Positions 43,077 to 52,730 of a stretch of 64,000 nt of DNA are shown in pieces. Origin of the DNA: CAVQFB01 sp963711675 (GTDB taxonomy: Bacteria; Acidobacteriota; Terriglobia; Terriglobales; Acidobacteriaceae); the NCBI GenBank assembly GCA_963711675.1, contig CAVQFB010000011.1:1-64000 (forward strand). Direction: 5' to 3'. Each line of letters starts with the position of its first letter. Position 1 is the stretch's first letter. The notes under the pieces are model-generated. The model did not search any database and was not told the origin of the DNA. It saw only the letters and a list, made by a program, of their open reading frames with translations. The position numbers were made by a program, and so were the translations under genes.

Positions 43077-45993
43077 ATGCCCTCAAACGTGGCAGCCAAG
43101 TTGCTCAGCAATGAAGGTGGTAGTCCGGCTTCAGGCCGTGGACCGCATGCGCCGCCGTCACCGTCCATGAATAAGGAATTTCAAGCGACGTTCACTGCCG
43201 TTTTGTTGTTTCTGCTTACGGCAGCTGTGGCGGTTCTGGCATTCATAAACTTCCAGAAGGAACGCGAATTCCAGGTACCCTCGGACGGTGTCTGGTGGAT
43301 CGAACGCAGCGGCCAGATGTTTGCCGATCGCGTCGAGACCGACGGGCCAGGTGCTAAGGCCGGTATTAAACCGGGTGATCAGCTTACCGCCGTCAACCGG
43401 CTCGAAGTGAAGAGCACCCCGGCCCTTGAGAGGCAAGTCTACCGTTCTGGAGTCTGGTCGAAGGCCACGTACTCTCTGGTGCGCAACGCCGTCCCGCTCG
43501 ACGCGGAACTTGTCCTGATCCCCTCTGACCGGCCTCTGAACAACTGGTTGCGTCTGATCGGGCTGATCTACCTTGGTATCGGACTTTACGTTCTCCTTCG
43601 CCGCTGGACCGCGCCCAGTTCCACTCACTTCTACATCTTTTGCCTGGTATCGTTTGTCTTCTATTCGTTCAAGTACACCGGCAAGCTCAACGACTTCGAC
43701 TGGATCATCTACTGGGGCAACGTTGCAGCTGGCCTGCTCCAGCCGGCGTTGTTCCTCCACTTTGTCCTGACTTTCCCGGAGCGCCGTGGCTTTGTCCGCA
43801 AGCATCGCTGGGCGGTGGCTTTCGTCTACGTTCCGGCAGCCATTCTGCTGGGCGCACACGCTCTTGTTTTTAGTTTCGTGAGAGCCAGCGAACGGCTGCG
43901 CTGGAATCTGGATCGCCTGCAGATGTCCTACCAGGCTGCGCTTTTCGTGGCGGCAGCCGGAGTTCTCTGGTACAGCTATCGTCGGGCCAGCACGCCCTTG
44001 TTGCGTCAGCAGCTCAAATGGGTGACGCGCGGCACCATCCTCGCGATCACTCCTTCGACGCTTTTCTACGTCGTCCCCTACCTGCTCGGCTGGCTTCCCA
44101 GCACGGGTATGAAGGTCTCGGTGCTTTCTCTGGGATTGCTCCCGTTGACCTTCGGCTATGCCATTTTCCGCTACCGCTTGATGGACGTGGACCTGATCTT
44201 CAAGCGCGGCATGGCCTACACCCTTGCCGCAGCTGCAGTGGTGGGAATGTATTTCGCCCTGATCGGCGTTGTGGTCGAACTGATCCACGCCAGGATCCCT
44301 AGCTCCGGTCCCGTCGGGACTAGTGCTGGCCATGGTGGTCACGGCCCTGCTCTTCGATCCGGTTCGCAAGTTGATTCAGGACCGGATTGATCAGTTCTTC
44401 TATCGCACGCGCTACGACTACCGCAAGACGCTCATCGAGTTTGGCCGGGAACTGAGTTCCGAGACCGACCTCGACAAGATGTTGACCTCTCTCGTCGACC
44501 GGACCTCGCACACTCTGCAGGTTGATCGCATGGCCGTATTCCTCGCGACGGGCGAGACCAAACCGCTATTCGTGATGGCCAAGTCATACGGTATCGGCAG
44601 CGCTCACGGGATCGACCTCAATTTCCTTGTAGCCCTGCGGCCGGAAGGAGAGGCCGGGCACATCTTTTTCGATAACACCCACCAGGTGCCGCGAGAGACG
44701 CGTCCTGGCCAGGAAGCCATTGCGCGCCTGGATTTGAACTACTACATCCCCTGCCGCTCTCAGAAGAACGTCATCGCTATGCTCGGCTTGGGGAAGACCA
44801 CGGACGGCGACTTCCTCTCCAGCGAAGACGTGGAATTGCTGGAAACGCTGGCGGGATACATCGGCATAGCCATTCAGAATGCCCGGCTTTATGCTTCGCT
44901 GGAGCAGAAGGCTGCCGAATACGAGCGCCTCAAAGACTTCAACGAAAACATCGTGGAGTCCATCAACGTCGGGGTCATGGCGGTCGATCTCCAGGATCGC
45001 GTCGAATCCTGGAACTCGCAGATGGAAGTCATGTACGCTTTGCCCCGCTGGCAGGCACTGACTCGCCCCATCAGCGAAGTCTTTCCCGCTGCATTCGTGG
45101 AGGAGTTTTACCGGGTGCGGCAGAATCCCGGCATCCACAACCTCTACAAATTTCGCCTCAATACTCCCACCGGCGAGACCCGTATCCTTAATGTCGCCAT
45201 CGCGCCCCTGGTGACCAAGAAGTTCAACGTCATCGGCCGGCTCATCATCATGGACGATATCACCGAGCGGGTTGACCTTGAAGCTCAGCTTTTCCAGGCC
45301 GACAAGCTATCTTCCATCGGCCTGCTGGCCGCCGGTGTTGCCCATGAAGTCAACACGCCCCTGGCGGTTATTTCCTCTTACGCGCAGATGCTGGCGAAGC
45401 AGGTCCAGGGTGATCCGCAGAAATCCTCGCTGCTCGAGAAGATCACGCGCCAGACTTTCCGCGCCTCGGAGATCGTCAACAATCTGCTCAACTTCTCGCG
45501 CACCAGCGGTACGGAGTTCACCGACGTCGAGGTCAACAAGATCATTACCGACACTCTGGCCCTGCTTGAGCACCAGTTCAAGACCAGCCGGATCAAGGTG
45601 GAGGATGAGCTGACCACCGGTCTGCCGTCAATCCAGGGCAGCCCCGGACGCTTGCAGCAGGTCTTTCTGAATCTTTTCCTCAACGCCAAGGATGCCATGC
45701 CCAACGGCGGCATTCTGCGCGTGGCCACTTCGAACGGGAATGGCGTCAGCGTTGCCGTCACAGATACAGGTTCCGGCATTGCCCCGGAACACATCCAGCG
45801 CATTTACGATCCATTCTTCACTACCAAGAACGCGCCCAGAGAAGGCCAGAACCGTGGCACCGGGTTAGGGCTTTCCGTCACCTACGGCATCATCCAGGAA
45901 CATGCGGGAAAGATCCGCGTCGAAAGCCGCCCCGGCGAAGGCACTACGTTCTACCTCGATTTCCCCCTGGCCAGGAAGGCTGTCAATGTCTGA
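43077..45993 (+). CDS. PDZ / multi-TM / GAF / PAS sensor histidine kinase, one frameshift
   Basis: About 970 residues when joined. The N-terminal part contains a signal or first TM segment (FTAVLLFLLTAAVAVLAFI), a PDZ domain facing the periplasm (VETDGPGAKAGIKPGDQLTA), then about seven to eight membrane helices, and cytoplasmic GAF (LIEFGRELSSETDLDKMLTS), PAS (IVESINVGVMAVDLQDRV), HisKA with AGVAHEVNTPLAVI, N-box QVFLNLFLNAKDAMP, G1 DTGSGI and G2 GTGLGL. One extra base in GGG at 44315-44318 breaks the frame between IPSSGPVG and LVLAMVVTALLF. The gene start may be 43167 (MNKEFQATF). It overlaps the NtrC-type regulator by eight bases, so the two form a two-component system. The PDZ domain suggests sensing of envelope peptides or misfolded proteins. 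Confidence 0.87.
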
Positions 45994-47425
45994 ATTAGCT
46001 GTTGTACCACGCCGTAATTCGACCGACGTCATTTCGCCGTCGTCGGGAGCTGTCCTGATCATCGACGACGAAGCCGCGATCCGTGAATCGCTGGAAACGT
46101 TGCTCAGTCTGGAAGGTTACGACGTCGAGGTTGCGAGCACAGGAGAAGCCGGCCTCGCGCGGCTCGGGGAACGGGTGTTCGATCTGGTTCTGCTCGACCT
46201 CGCCCTCCCGGACCGGAATGGCATGGACATCCTCGGCGAGATTCGGGTCCGCGATCCGCAGCTCTCCGTCATCATGATTACCGCTTACGGCACCGTCGAA
46301 AACGCCGTGCGCGCCATGCAATCGGGCGCCTCGAACTTTATACAGAAGCCGTGGGATAACGAGAAGCTTCTCGCCGACGTTCGCGCCGCCGTGGCGCGCC
46401 ACCGTGCGGAAGAAGAAAATATCCAGCTCAAGCGCGCTCTCAAGCAGCGCTACAACTTCGAAAGTATTGTCGGCAAGTCCGAGTCAATGCTCAAGATTTT
46501 CGACCTGGTCGCGCAAGTGGCGCCTAGTCGCTCCACGATTCTGATCCAGGGGGAGAGCGGAACGGGCAAGGAACTGATCGCCAAGGCCATTCACCTGAAC
46601 TCGCCGCGTCGCGACCGCCCCTTCGTTCCTGTGAATACCGGGTCCATGCCGCCCGACTTGCTGGAATCGACTCTCTTCGGCCACGTGAAGGGCGCGTTCA
46701 CCAGCGCCATCGCCTCCAAAAAGGGCCTTTTCGAAATCGCGGATCGAGGAACCCTTTTCCTCGACGAAATCGGCACCATGGGGATGGAAACCCAGAGCAA
46801 GATTCTGCGCGTCCTTCAGGACCGCAAGTTCATGCATTTGGGCGGAGTGCACGAAATCCAGGTTGACGTCCGTATCATCGCCGCCACCAATGTCGACCTT
46901 CGTCAGCTCGTACGTGAGGGCAAGTTCCGCGAAGACCTCTTCTATCGCCTGAACGTCATTACTATCGACCTTCCACCCCTGCGCCAGCGCAGGGAAGATA
47001 TTCCCTTGTTGGTCGACTTCTTCCTCCGCAGGTATTCCGAGGAGAACGAACGCTCCCTGCGCCGCATGACCACGGAAGGTCTTCGCCCGCTGATGACCTA
47101 CTCCTTCCCCGGCAACGTGCGCGAACTTGAGAATGTCATCGAACGCGCCGTCGTTCTGTCGCTCGGTACGGAGGTGGGAGTCGATTTGCTCCCCGACCAC
47201 ATTGTCGGCAGGGGTACAACCTTGCCCACGCTCGGCGAACACCGTCCTGATGCATCTCTGTTCGACATCATGGAAGACTGCGAGCGCCGCATCATTGTCG
47301 ACATGCTGGAAAAGTGTGCCTGGAACCAGACCGATGCCGCCGAGCGCTTCCGCGTCCCGCTCTCCACTCTCAACCAGAAAATCAAACGCCTGAATATCGA
47401 GATCAAGAAGAAGAACCGCGACTGA
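45986..47425 (+). CDS. NtrC-family sigma-54-dependent response regulator
   Basis: 479 residues. Receiver domain (aspartate 71 in DLVLLDLALPDRNG; MITAYGT; IQKPWD), AAA+ domain with Walker A GESGTGKE (189-196), GAFTSA (236-241), GTLFLDEIG and the arginine-finger region, and a C-terminal Fis-like HTH (NQTDAAERFRVPLSTLNQ). The sigma-54 contact loop, normally GAFTGA, reads GAFTSA, which occurs in some members. It should activate sigma-54 promoters after phosphorylation by the kinase encoded just upstream. ATG 45986 overlaps the kinase stop by eight bases. Its targets are unknown, and I saw no convincing -24/-12 promoter near the mlaEF genes. Confidence 0.95.
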   Translation: MSELAVVPRRNSTDVISPSSGAVLIIDDEAAIRESLETLLSLEGYDVEVASTGEAGLARLGERVFDLVLLDLALPDRNGMDILGEIRVRDPQLSVIMITAYGTVENAVRAMQSGASNFIQKPWDNEKLLADVRAAVARHRAEEENIQLKRALKQRYNFESIVGKSESMLKIFDLVAQVAPSRSTILIQGESGTGKELIAKAIHLNSPRRDRPFVPVNTGSMPPDLLESTLFGHVKGAFTSAIASKKGLFEIADRGTLFLDEIGTMGMETQSKILRVLQDRKFMHLGGVHEIQVDVRIIAATNVDLRQLVREGKFREDLFYRLNVITIDLPPLRQRREDIPLLVDFFLRRYSEENERSLRRMTTEGLRPLMTYSFPGNVRELENVIERAVVLSLGTEVGVDLLPDHIVGRGTTLPTLGEHRPDASLFDIMEDCERRIIVDMLEKCAWNQTDAAERFRVPLSTLNQKIKRLNIEIKKKNRD

Positions 47426-47742
47426 GCTTTGAGGGTTCGCCTTTCCATCGGGACGTCAGCCTTCTGAGGTCGTTTTGCGCAAGAGCTTCGCTTACAGGCC
47501 CTACAGTCTCGTAAAAGGGCACGGCTTCAGCCGTGCCGCCTGAGGCCAATTGTGACTTGGGCTTTAGCCCCTGAGGCTTCACTATCGGGCGCGGAGACAT
47601 CCTTACGAACAAAAGGGGTTGAGTTACACGATCCTGCAGTAACCGAGATCACCTCGCCATGTCCTCATTTCTCGAGCCTCTGCTATAGTTCCGTAAAGGC
47701 TCCACTCGCGGGTGAGGGTCGCTTTGGGTCGTACCCGAACGC
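47426..47742. other. Intergenic region with a two-hairpin repeat
   Basis: 317 bp between the NtrC-family gene and mlaE. It holds the two-hairpin element at 47511-47573 and no supportable gene. Confidence 0.5.
47511..47573 (+). repeat. Two-hairpin REP-like element, copy A
   Basis: GGCACGGCTTCAGCCGTGCC (47518-47537) forms one hairpin and GGGCTTTAGCCC (47559-47570) the second, separated by 21 bases. Similar elements at 61291-61352 and 62863-62924 share the order 'GGGCAC.GCTT.AGC.GTGCC ... GGCTTTAGCC'. All lie between genes. Confidence 0.75.
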
Positions 47743-48525
47743 ATGCAACTGATTTCTCCTGCTGATTTCGCCAAAGAGAAGATTCAGGCCGTTCAGGAAT
47801 ACGCCCTGCTCGCCAACCGCTCCCTTGGCAACCTGTTCCGCCGCCCTCTTTACGTGGCCGACATGCTGCACCAAGCCGACCTCATTGGCGTCGGTTCCCT
47901 TTCCACCATTGCGCTGACCGGCTTTTTCACCGGTGCCGCGCTTGCGGTCAACAGCGCCGCTACGCTCGGCCGTTTCGGATCGCTTTCTCTCATCGGGCAA
48001 CTGGTTTCCATCTCCATGGTGCGCGAGCTCGGTCCCGTCCTGACCGGTCTCATGGTTGCCGGCCGCAATGCCTCCGGTATGGCCAGCGAACTTGGCTCCA
48101 TGATCGTCACCGAGCAAATTGATGCGATGCGCGCGCTCGGCACAGATCCCACCAAAAAGCTGGTCACGCCCCGAATCGTCGCAACCGTGTTCATGCTCTT
48201 TTTCCTCACCATCATTGCAGATTTGCTCGGCCTTCTTGGAGGTGGCATGGTGGCTGCCCTCATGCTCGGCCTCGATTCGCACCAGTACTGGACCACTGCC
48301 TGGCAGATTCTGGTCTTCAGCGACGTGTTCACCGGCCTGCTAAAGCCTGTATTCTTCGGGTTCATCATCGCGAGCGTGGGCTGTTACTACGGCATGTCGG
48401 CTCGCGGTGGGACTCAGGGTGTCGGTCGCGCCACCACGCAGGCCGTCGTAACTTCCTCGCTGCTGATCATCGTCGTAGACTTCTTCCTCGCCCGAGCTCT
48501 CGCCGTTTGGCTGGGATACAGCTAA
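47743..48525 (+). CDS. mlaE: MlaE-like ABC transporter permease
   Basis: 260 residues, a six-helix permease of the MlaE family, which moves phospholipids between the outer and inner membrane. Family motifs: LIGVGSLSTIALTGFFTGAA, RELGPVLTGLMVAGRNASGM, ASELGSMIVTEQIDAMRALG and GCYYGMSARGGTQGVGRAT. It overlaps no gene but lies 4 bp before mlaF; both read the same way, so they are co-translated. The substrate-binding MCE protein (MlaD) that usually completes the complex is not encoded here. An N-terminal helix (about 1-20) and NRSLGNLFRRPLYVADMLHQ precede the conserved core. Confidence 0.92.
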   Translation: MQLISPADFAKEKIQAVQEYALLANRSLGNLFRRPLYVADMLHQADLIGVGSLSTIALTGFFTGAALAVNSAATLGRFGSLSLIGQLVSISMVRELGPVLTGLMVAGRNASGMASELGSMIVTEQIDAMRALGTDPTKKLVTPRIVATVFMLFFLTIIADLLGLLGGGMVAALMLGLDSHQYWTTAWQILVFSDVFTGLLKPVFFGFIIASVGCYYGMSARGGTQGVGRATTQAVVTSSLLIIVVDFFLARALAVWLGYS

Positions 48526-48529
48526 AGCC

Positions 48530-49378
48530 ATGGCCACGCCTACTCTGCCTCTCGACCGCGCGACTTCGGCCACCCAGGATCGGGCCCGCGATGCGATTGT
48601 CTTCGAGCATGTCTCCATCGCCTTCGACGAAAATCGCGTTCTCGACGACATCTCCTTCCGCCTGCCAGTCGGGGAATCGAAAGCTATCTTTGGCATCGCA
48701 GGCTCCGGCAAGAGCACCATTCTCAAGCTTGCGCTTGGATTGATTCGCCCAGACAGTGGCCGCATCGTCGTGCTGGGGCAAGACATCACCGAACTGAGAG
48801 AAGAAGACCTGTTTGAGCTGCGTCGCCGCGTGGGCATCGTGTTTCAGGAGAGCGCCCTCTTCGACTCTCTCAACGTGCACGACAACGTCGCCTTTCGATT
48901 GATTGAGGAAGGCAAAGTCCCGGAAGACGAACTGGAGAACCGCGTGCGGGAAGTGCTTCGATTCGTCGAACTCGAACACACGCTGGATCTGTTTCCTTCG
49001 GAGTTGTCAGGGGGCATGCGGCGCCGCGTGGCCATCGCCCGCGCTATCATCACGCAGCCGGAAGTGATTCTCTACGACTCTCCCACCGGCGGCCTCGATC
49101 CCGTCACTTCCAACACCATCATCGAACTGATCGTGAAGCAGCGCGACGTCTACAAGACCAGTTCCCTGATGGTGACTCACCGCCTGCAGGATGCCTTCAC
49201 CATGGCCAGCCACTGCTTCAATACGAAAACTAATCAGATGGAAAAACTGCCGCCTGGCGCCCGCGGCGAGGTTCCCATGGCATTCCTGCTGCTTCGCGAT
49301 GGCAAGATCATTTTCGACGGCGACATCCAGGAACTCGCCCACACTCGCGATGAATACATCCGTGAGTACATTTCCTGA
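48530..49378 (+). CDS. mlaF: MlaF-like ABC transporter ATPase with Glu-to-Ser Walker B
   Basis: 282 residues. Walker A GIAGSGKS (55-62), Q-loop VFQESALFDSLNVHDNVAFR, signature LSGGM (159-163) and D-loop region GGLDP are intact. Walker B reads VILYDSPTGG (residues 179-188): the catalytic glutamate that follows aspartate in most ABC ATPases (DE) is serine 184. H-loop MVTHRLQDAF is kept. A short C-terminal extension, LLLRDGKIIFDGDIQELAHT, is usual for this group. It pairs with MlaE 4 bp upstream. Hydrolysis may be slow or the base may be supplied elsewhere; the family as a whole is lipid transport. Confidence 0.92.
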   Translation: MATPTLPLDRATSATQDRARDAIVFEHVSIAFDENRVLDDISFRLPVGESKAIFGIAGSGKSTILKLALGLIRPDSGRIVVLGQDITELREEDLFELRRRVGIVFQESALFDSLNVHDNVAFRLIEEGKVPEDELENRVREVLRFVELEHTLDLFPSELSGGMRRRVAIARAIITQPEVILYDSPTGGLDPVTSNTIIELIVKQRDVYKTSSLMVTHRLQDAFTMASHCFNTKTNQMEKLPPGARGEVPMAFLLLRDGKIIFDGDIQELAHTRDEYIREYIS

Positions 49379-49428
49379 GCCAGGGTCCTATATTTGCCGC
49401 ATCGCCTTCCCCTGCTGGTGGTAAACAA

Positions 49429-49498
49429 AAAGGACACGAATCATCACGAGAGGGGGATCTCCTTCCTTCGTGCGACTCCGTGTCCTTCGTGGTTTAGG
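49429..49498. repeat. Long palindromic repeat between convergent genes, copy 1
   Basis: AAGGACACG (49430-49438) and CGTGTCCTT (49479-49487) are perfect complements, and the intervening sequence also pairs in part (CACGA / TCGTG). The same AAGGRCACGAA .. CTTCGTGTCCTT phrase recurs at 58132-58214. It sits between the convergent mlaF and hypothetical genes and may end both transcripts. Confidence 0.65.
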
Positions 49499-49518
49499 TT
49501 GAACTCAGGGCCGACGGG

Positions 49519-49992
49519 CTAGCTCGCTTTGGCCACGGTTCCCTTTTCCTTCATTGCTTTGAAGCGGGTAGCGATTCTGTTTTCGGTTCCCCTGAGAAAT
49601 TCCTGTGCTCGCTCGGAGCTGTTAATCAGTGTCTCCACATTCTTGAACATGTTCGGCGCTTGCATCTTCTCGCGCAGTTCCGGCAGGAAAGGCTTGACCT
49701 TCGCATAGAAGAAGAACATCTCGCCGCTGAAGCTGGGCTCCAGAAATAATTCCTTGTTCACCGTTCCGTGGTTTGCCAGCGCGGCCGCCATTTCCCAATA
49801 GCCTCCCGCCTGTCGCAGCCAGTTGTTCTCCTGGGTTCCCAGATTCTGACCAATCTTCATGACATCTTCGGCGCTCTCGGGCCAGAACTGTGTGAGCCAC
49901 CAATTGCGCGCCTTGCGTATTTCTGATTCCCGGCGCAAATCGTAGAGTTTGAGAATGATTTCTGCGTCTGTCGCAGTGGCCTTAGTGGACAT
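49519..49992 (-). CDS. Hypothetical protein
   Basis: About 157 residues starting MSTKATATDAEIILKLY. It has no signal peptide or transmembrane segment. The sequence is helical: AEIILKLYDLRRESEIRKAR, NNWLRQAGGYWEMAAALANH, FSGEMFFFYAKVKPFLPELR, SERAQEFLRGTENRIATRF. I do not recognise a family. A strong ribosome site is not evident at either 50004 or 49992. It is transcribed from the same side as topA, whose gene ends about 105 bp upstream. Confidence 0.7.
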   Translation of the reverse strand: MSTKATATDAEIILKLYDLRRESEIRKARNWWLTQFWPESAEDVMKIGQNLGTQENNWLRQAGGYWEMAAALANHGTVNKELFLEPSFSGEMFFFYAKVKPFLPELREKMQAPNMFKNVETLINSSERAQEFLRGTENRIATRFKAMKEKGTVAKAS

Positions 49993-50108
49993 CGTTCCCT
50001 CCAAAGGAAGTATCTTGCCGAACTTAAGATTTGAGGACAGTCAAAGAGGATGCGAAATTTTATTCGTTGGAGAGTACCCCGGAGGACGGGACGCCGCCCC
50101 CCGGACGA

Positions 50109-52586
50109 TCACTTCGCTGCGGCGGCTTCGGCCGGCTCCGCCGACCGCTCGTAATCGCATTCTTTATTGGGGCACGCCACCACCGATCCGGCCTTCAAAT
50201 TCTTTTCCACCAGGAACGCGTTCCCGCAACTCGGGCACTTTTCTGCGATCGGCCTGTTCGCCGACGTGAACTTGCATTTCGGATAATTCGAGCACCCGTA
50301 GAAAGTATTGCCCTTCCGCGCCCGTTTCTCTACCAGCTCGCCGTCCTTGCAGTCCGGACACTTCACGCCGATGAAGTTCTGCTTCACGTACTTGCACTCT
50401 GGATAACCGCTGCACGCCGTGAATTCCCCGAACCGCCCGTGCCGGATCATCATGTTTCGTCCGCACTTCGGACACAGCTCGTCAAGCGGGATGTCTGGAA
50501 CTCTCTTGCCCTGATCCAGACGGCGCGTGGTCTTGCAGTCCGGATAACCCGTGCACGCCATGAACTGCCCGAAGCGCCCGCGCTTCAACACCATCACGCG
50601 ACCGCAGTTCTCGCAGTATTCTTCCTGGGTCGTCTCCTGCACGTCCGCCGAGTCGAGGTCCGGCAGATTGATCGGATTTTCCTTGGTGAACGTGCAGCTG
50701 TTCGGATCTTCCTTATCGTAGGAGCTGCACGCATAGAACGAACCGTGCTTGCCCCACTTGATAATGAGAGGCGAACCGCAGCGCTCGCACTTCTCATCCG
50801 TGGGCTTCTCCATGCGCTTGATGTTCTCCATGTGCTTCTCGGCATAATGGAGATCCTTTTCAAAGCGCTTGTAGAAATCCGCCAGGGCGTCGGTCCACTT
50901 TTCCTTGCCTTCTTCGATCTCGTCCAGTTCTTCTTCCAGCCGCGCCGTGTACTGCACATCGAAGATGTCGCGAAAATTCTCCACCAGCAGATCGGTCACG
51001 ACCAGCCCGATTTCGGTGGGAATGAATTTTCCACCGAGCTTCTGCACGTACTGGCGCTCCTGGATCGTGCTCAGAATCGCCGAATACGTCGACGGCCGCC
51101 CAATCCCGCGCTCTTCCAGTTCCTTCACCAGCGACGCTTCGTTATAGCGCGGCGGAGGCTCGGTGAAATGCTGCTCCGGCTTCAGTTCTCGCAGAGTTAG
51201 TTTCTGTCCCGCTTCGAGCGCAGGCAATTTGTGCTTCAGTTCCTCGTCTTCATCGTCCTTGACTTCTTTCGATTCCTCGTAAACCTTGAGGAAGCCGTCG
51301 AATTTCATCACCGATCCGGTAACGCGGAACCAGAATGTCTCGTTTGCGCTCTTCGCGTCGATGTCAACCGTCGTCTGATCGAACACTGCCGGCATGATCT
51401 GGGATGCCACAAACCGCTGCCAGATCAGCTTGTAGACCTTGTACTCATCTTCTTTTAAATACTGCTTGATCTGGTCGGGATGCCGCATCGCCGACGTCGG
51501 TCGAATGGCTTCGTGCGCCGCCTGCGCTTCCTTCTTCTCCTTATATGTATTCGGTTGTGGTGGCAGATATGCCGCGCCATACTCGTTCGTGATGTATTCC
51601 CGAACTTCCTTGATCGCCTCGGGTGATACCCGGTTGGAATCCGTACGCATGTACGTGATCAGACCGACCAGGCCCTCTTCCCCGAGTTCCACGCCTTCAT
51701 ACAGGCGCTGCGCGATCATCATGGTGCGCTTCACGCTAAACCGAAGCTTGCGGGAGGAATCTTGTTGCAGCTTGCTGGTGGTGAACGGAGGCGTCGCATT
51801 GCGCCGGCGCTCTTTTTTCTCAACCGTCCGGACGATCCAGCTAGCCTTTTCCAGCGCCGCCCGAATTTTTTCCGCTTCCTCGCCGGTGTGAACCTCGATC
51901 TTCTCTTCGCCCTTACCCAGGAATCGCGCGTCGAATGCCGGGGGTTTGTTGGCCGCCAGATGCGCGTCGATCGTCCAGTACTCGACTTTCTCGAATGCCT
52001 TGATCTCGCGTTCGCGCTCGACAATCAGCCGCAGCGCCACTGTTTGCACGCGTCCCGCCGATAGCCCGCGCCGGACTTTGTCCCACAGCAGCGGCGAAAC
52101 CTGGTACCCCACCAGCCGGTCGAGCACGCGACGCGCCTGCTGCGCGTCCACCAAGTTCTGGTCGATATCCCGCGGATGCTCGAACGCCTCCTGGACAGCC
52201 CGCTTCGTGATCTCGTTGAAGGTCACGCGGCGAATGCGTTCGCCATCTCCATCCTTATCCTTCTTCTTTTTCTTTTTGCCCGATCCGTTGCCCAGTTCCT
52301 CGGCCAGATGTGCAGCGATGGCCTCGCCTTCACGGTCCGGGTCAGGCGCCAGGTAGATCTTGTCGGCGGACAGGGCCAGCTTCTTCAGCTTGACCAGCAC
52401 CTTCTCTTTACCCGGAATGACGATGTATTCCGTATCGAAATCGTTCTCGATATCGACACCGAGATTGCTCTTGGGCAGATCCTTCACGTGGCCGAGGGAG
52501 GCCTCTACCGTGAAACCCTTGCCCAGATATTTCTGGATGGTCTTCGCCTTGGCCGGCGATTCGACGATGACTAAACCTTTAGACAA
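50109..52586 (-). CDS. topA: DNA topoisomerase I
   Basis: About 825 residues from a TTG (52586), which has GAGGGA just ahead; the frame runs to a GTG at 52625. It relaxes negatively supercoiled DNA by single-strand cleavage. The TOPRIM domain starts SKGLVIVESPAKAKTIQKYL and has APDPDREGEAIAAHLAEEL; the catalytic tyrosine is in GLITYMRTDSNRVSPEAI. The C-terminus carries five zinc-ribbon-like repeats of the CxxC..Cx(5-7)C kind (CERCGSP, CENCGRV, CPKCGRN, CPDCKDG, CPSCGNA), about 600-820, more than the three of E. coli. An internal basic stretch (GSGKKKKKKDKDGDGERIRR, about 113-132) is inserted in the TOPRIM region. Confidence 0.95.
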   Translation of the reverse strand: MSKGLVIVESPAKAKTIQKYLGKGFTVEASLGHVKDLPKSNLGVDIENDFDTEYIVIPGKEKVLVKLKKLALSADKIYLAPDPDREGEAIAAHLAEELGNGSGKKKKKKDKDGDGERIRRVTFNEITKRAVQEAFEHPRDIDQNLVDAQQARRVLDRLVGYQVSPLLWDKVRRGLSAGRVQTVALRLIVEREREIKAFEKVEYWTIDAHLAANKPPAFDARFLGKGEEKIEVHTGEEAEKIRAALEKASWIVRTVEKKERRRNATPPFTTSKLQQDSSRKLRFSVKRTMMIAQRLYEGVELGEEGLVGLITYMRTDSNRVSPEAIKEVREYITNEYGAAYLPPQPNTYKEKKEAQAAHEAIRPTSAMRHPDQIKQYLKEDEYKVYKLIWQRFVASQIMPAVFDQTTVDIDAKSANETFWFRVTGSVMKFDGFLKVYEESKEVKDDEDEELKHKLPALEAGQKLTLRELKPEQHFTEPPPRYNEASLVKELEERGIGRPSTYSAILSTIQERQYVQKLGGKFIPTEIGLVVTDLLVENFRDIFDVQYTARLEEELDEIEEGKEKWTDALADFYKRFEKDLHYAEKHMENIKRMEKPTDEKCERCGSPLIIKWGKHGSFYACSSYDKEDPNSCTFTKENPINLPDLDSADVQETTQEEYCENCGRVMVLKRGRFGQFMACTGYPDCKTTRRLDQGKRVPDIPLDELCPKCGRNMMIRHGRFGEFTACSGYPECKYVKQNFIGVKCPDCKDGELVEKRARKGNTFYGCSNYPKCKFTSANRPIAEKCPSCGNAFLVEKNLKAGSVVACPNKECDYERSAEPAEAAAAK

Positions 52587-52692
52587 TGTTCCCTCAATGG
52601 AGATTTCTGTTCCTGAAGCTAGCACGAATGGGGTGACGGCAACAAGTTACGACATCGGCTGCGGGCTTTTTCGCTATCAGCTCTCGGTCCTT

Positions 52693-52730
52693 GGCTGTCA
52701 GCTCTCAGCTATCAGCTTTCAGCTTTGCTT
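52693..52730 (-). repeat. AGCT heptad repeat, copy 3
   Basis: On the minus strand: AGCTGAA, AGCTGAT, AGCTGAG, AGCTGAC, AGCC. It follows directly on what would be the 3' end of the decayed four-helix-bundle gene (KLKA-like residues), so it may have arisen by repeat expansion there. Confidence 0.7.

Noticed and set aside
43158..44369. Long minus-strand frame opposite the PDZ kinase
   Set aside because: Shadow of a GC-rich coding strand; the sense strand has clear domains.
50031..51200. Plus-strand frame opposite topoisomerase I
   Set aside because: Antisense of the zinc-ribbon region; leucine/arginine-rich with no domain.
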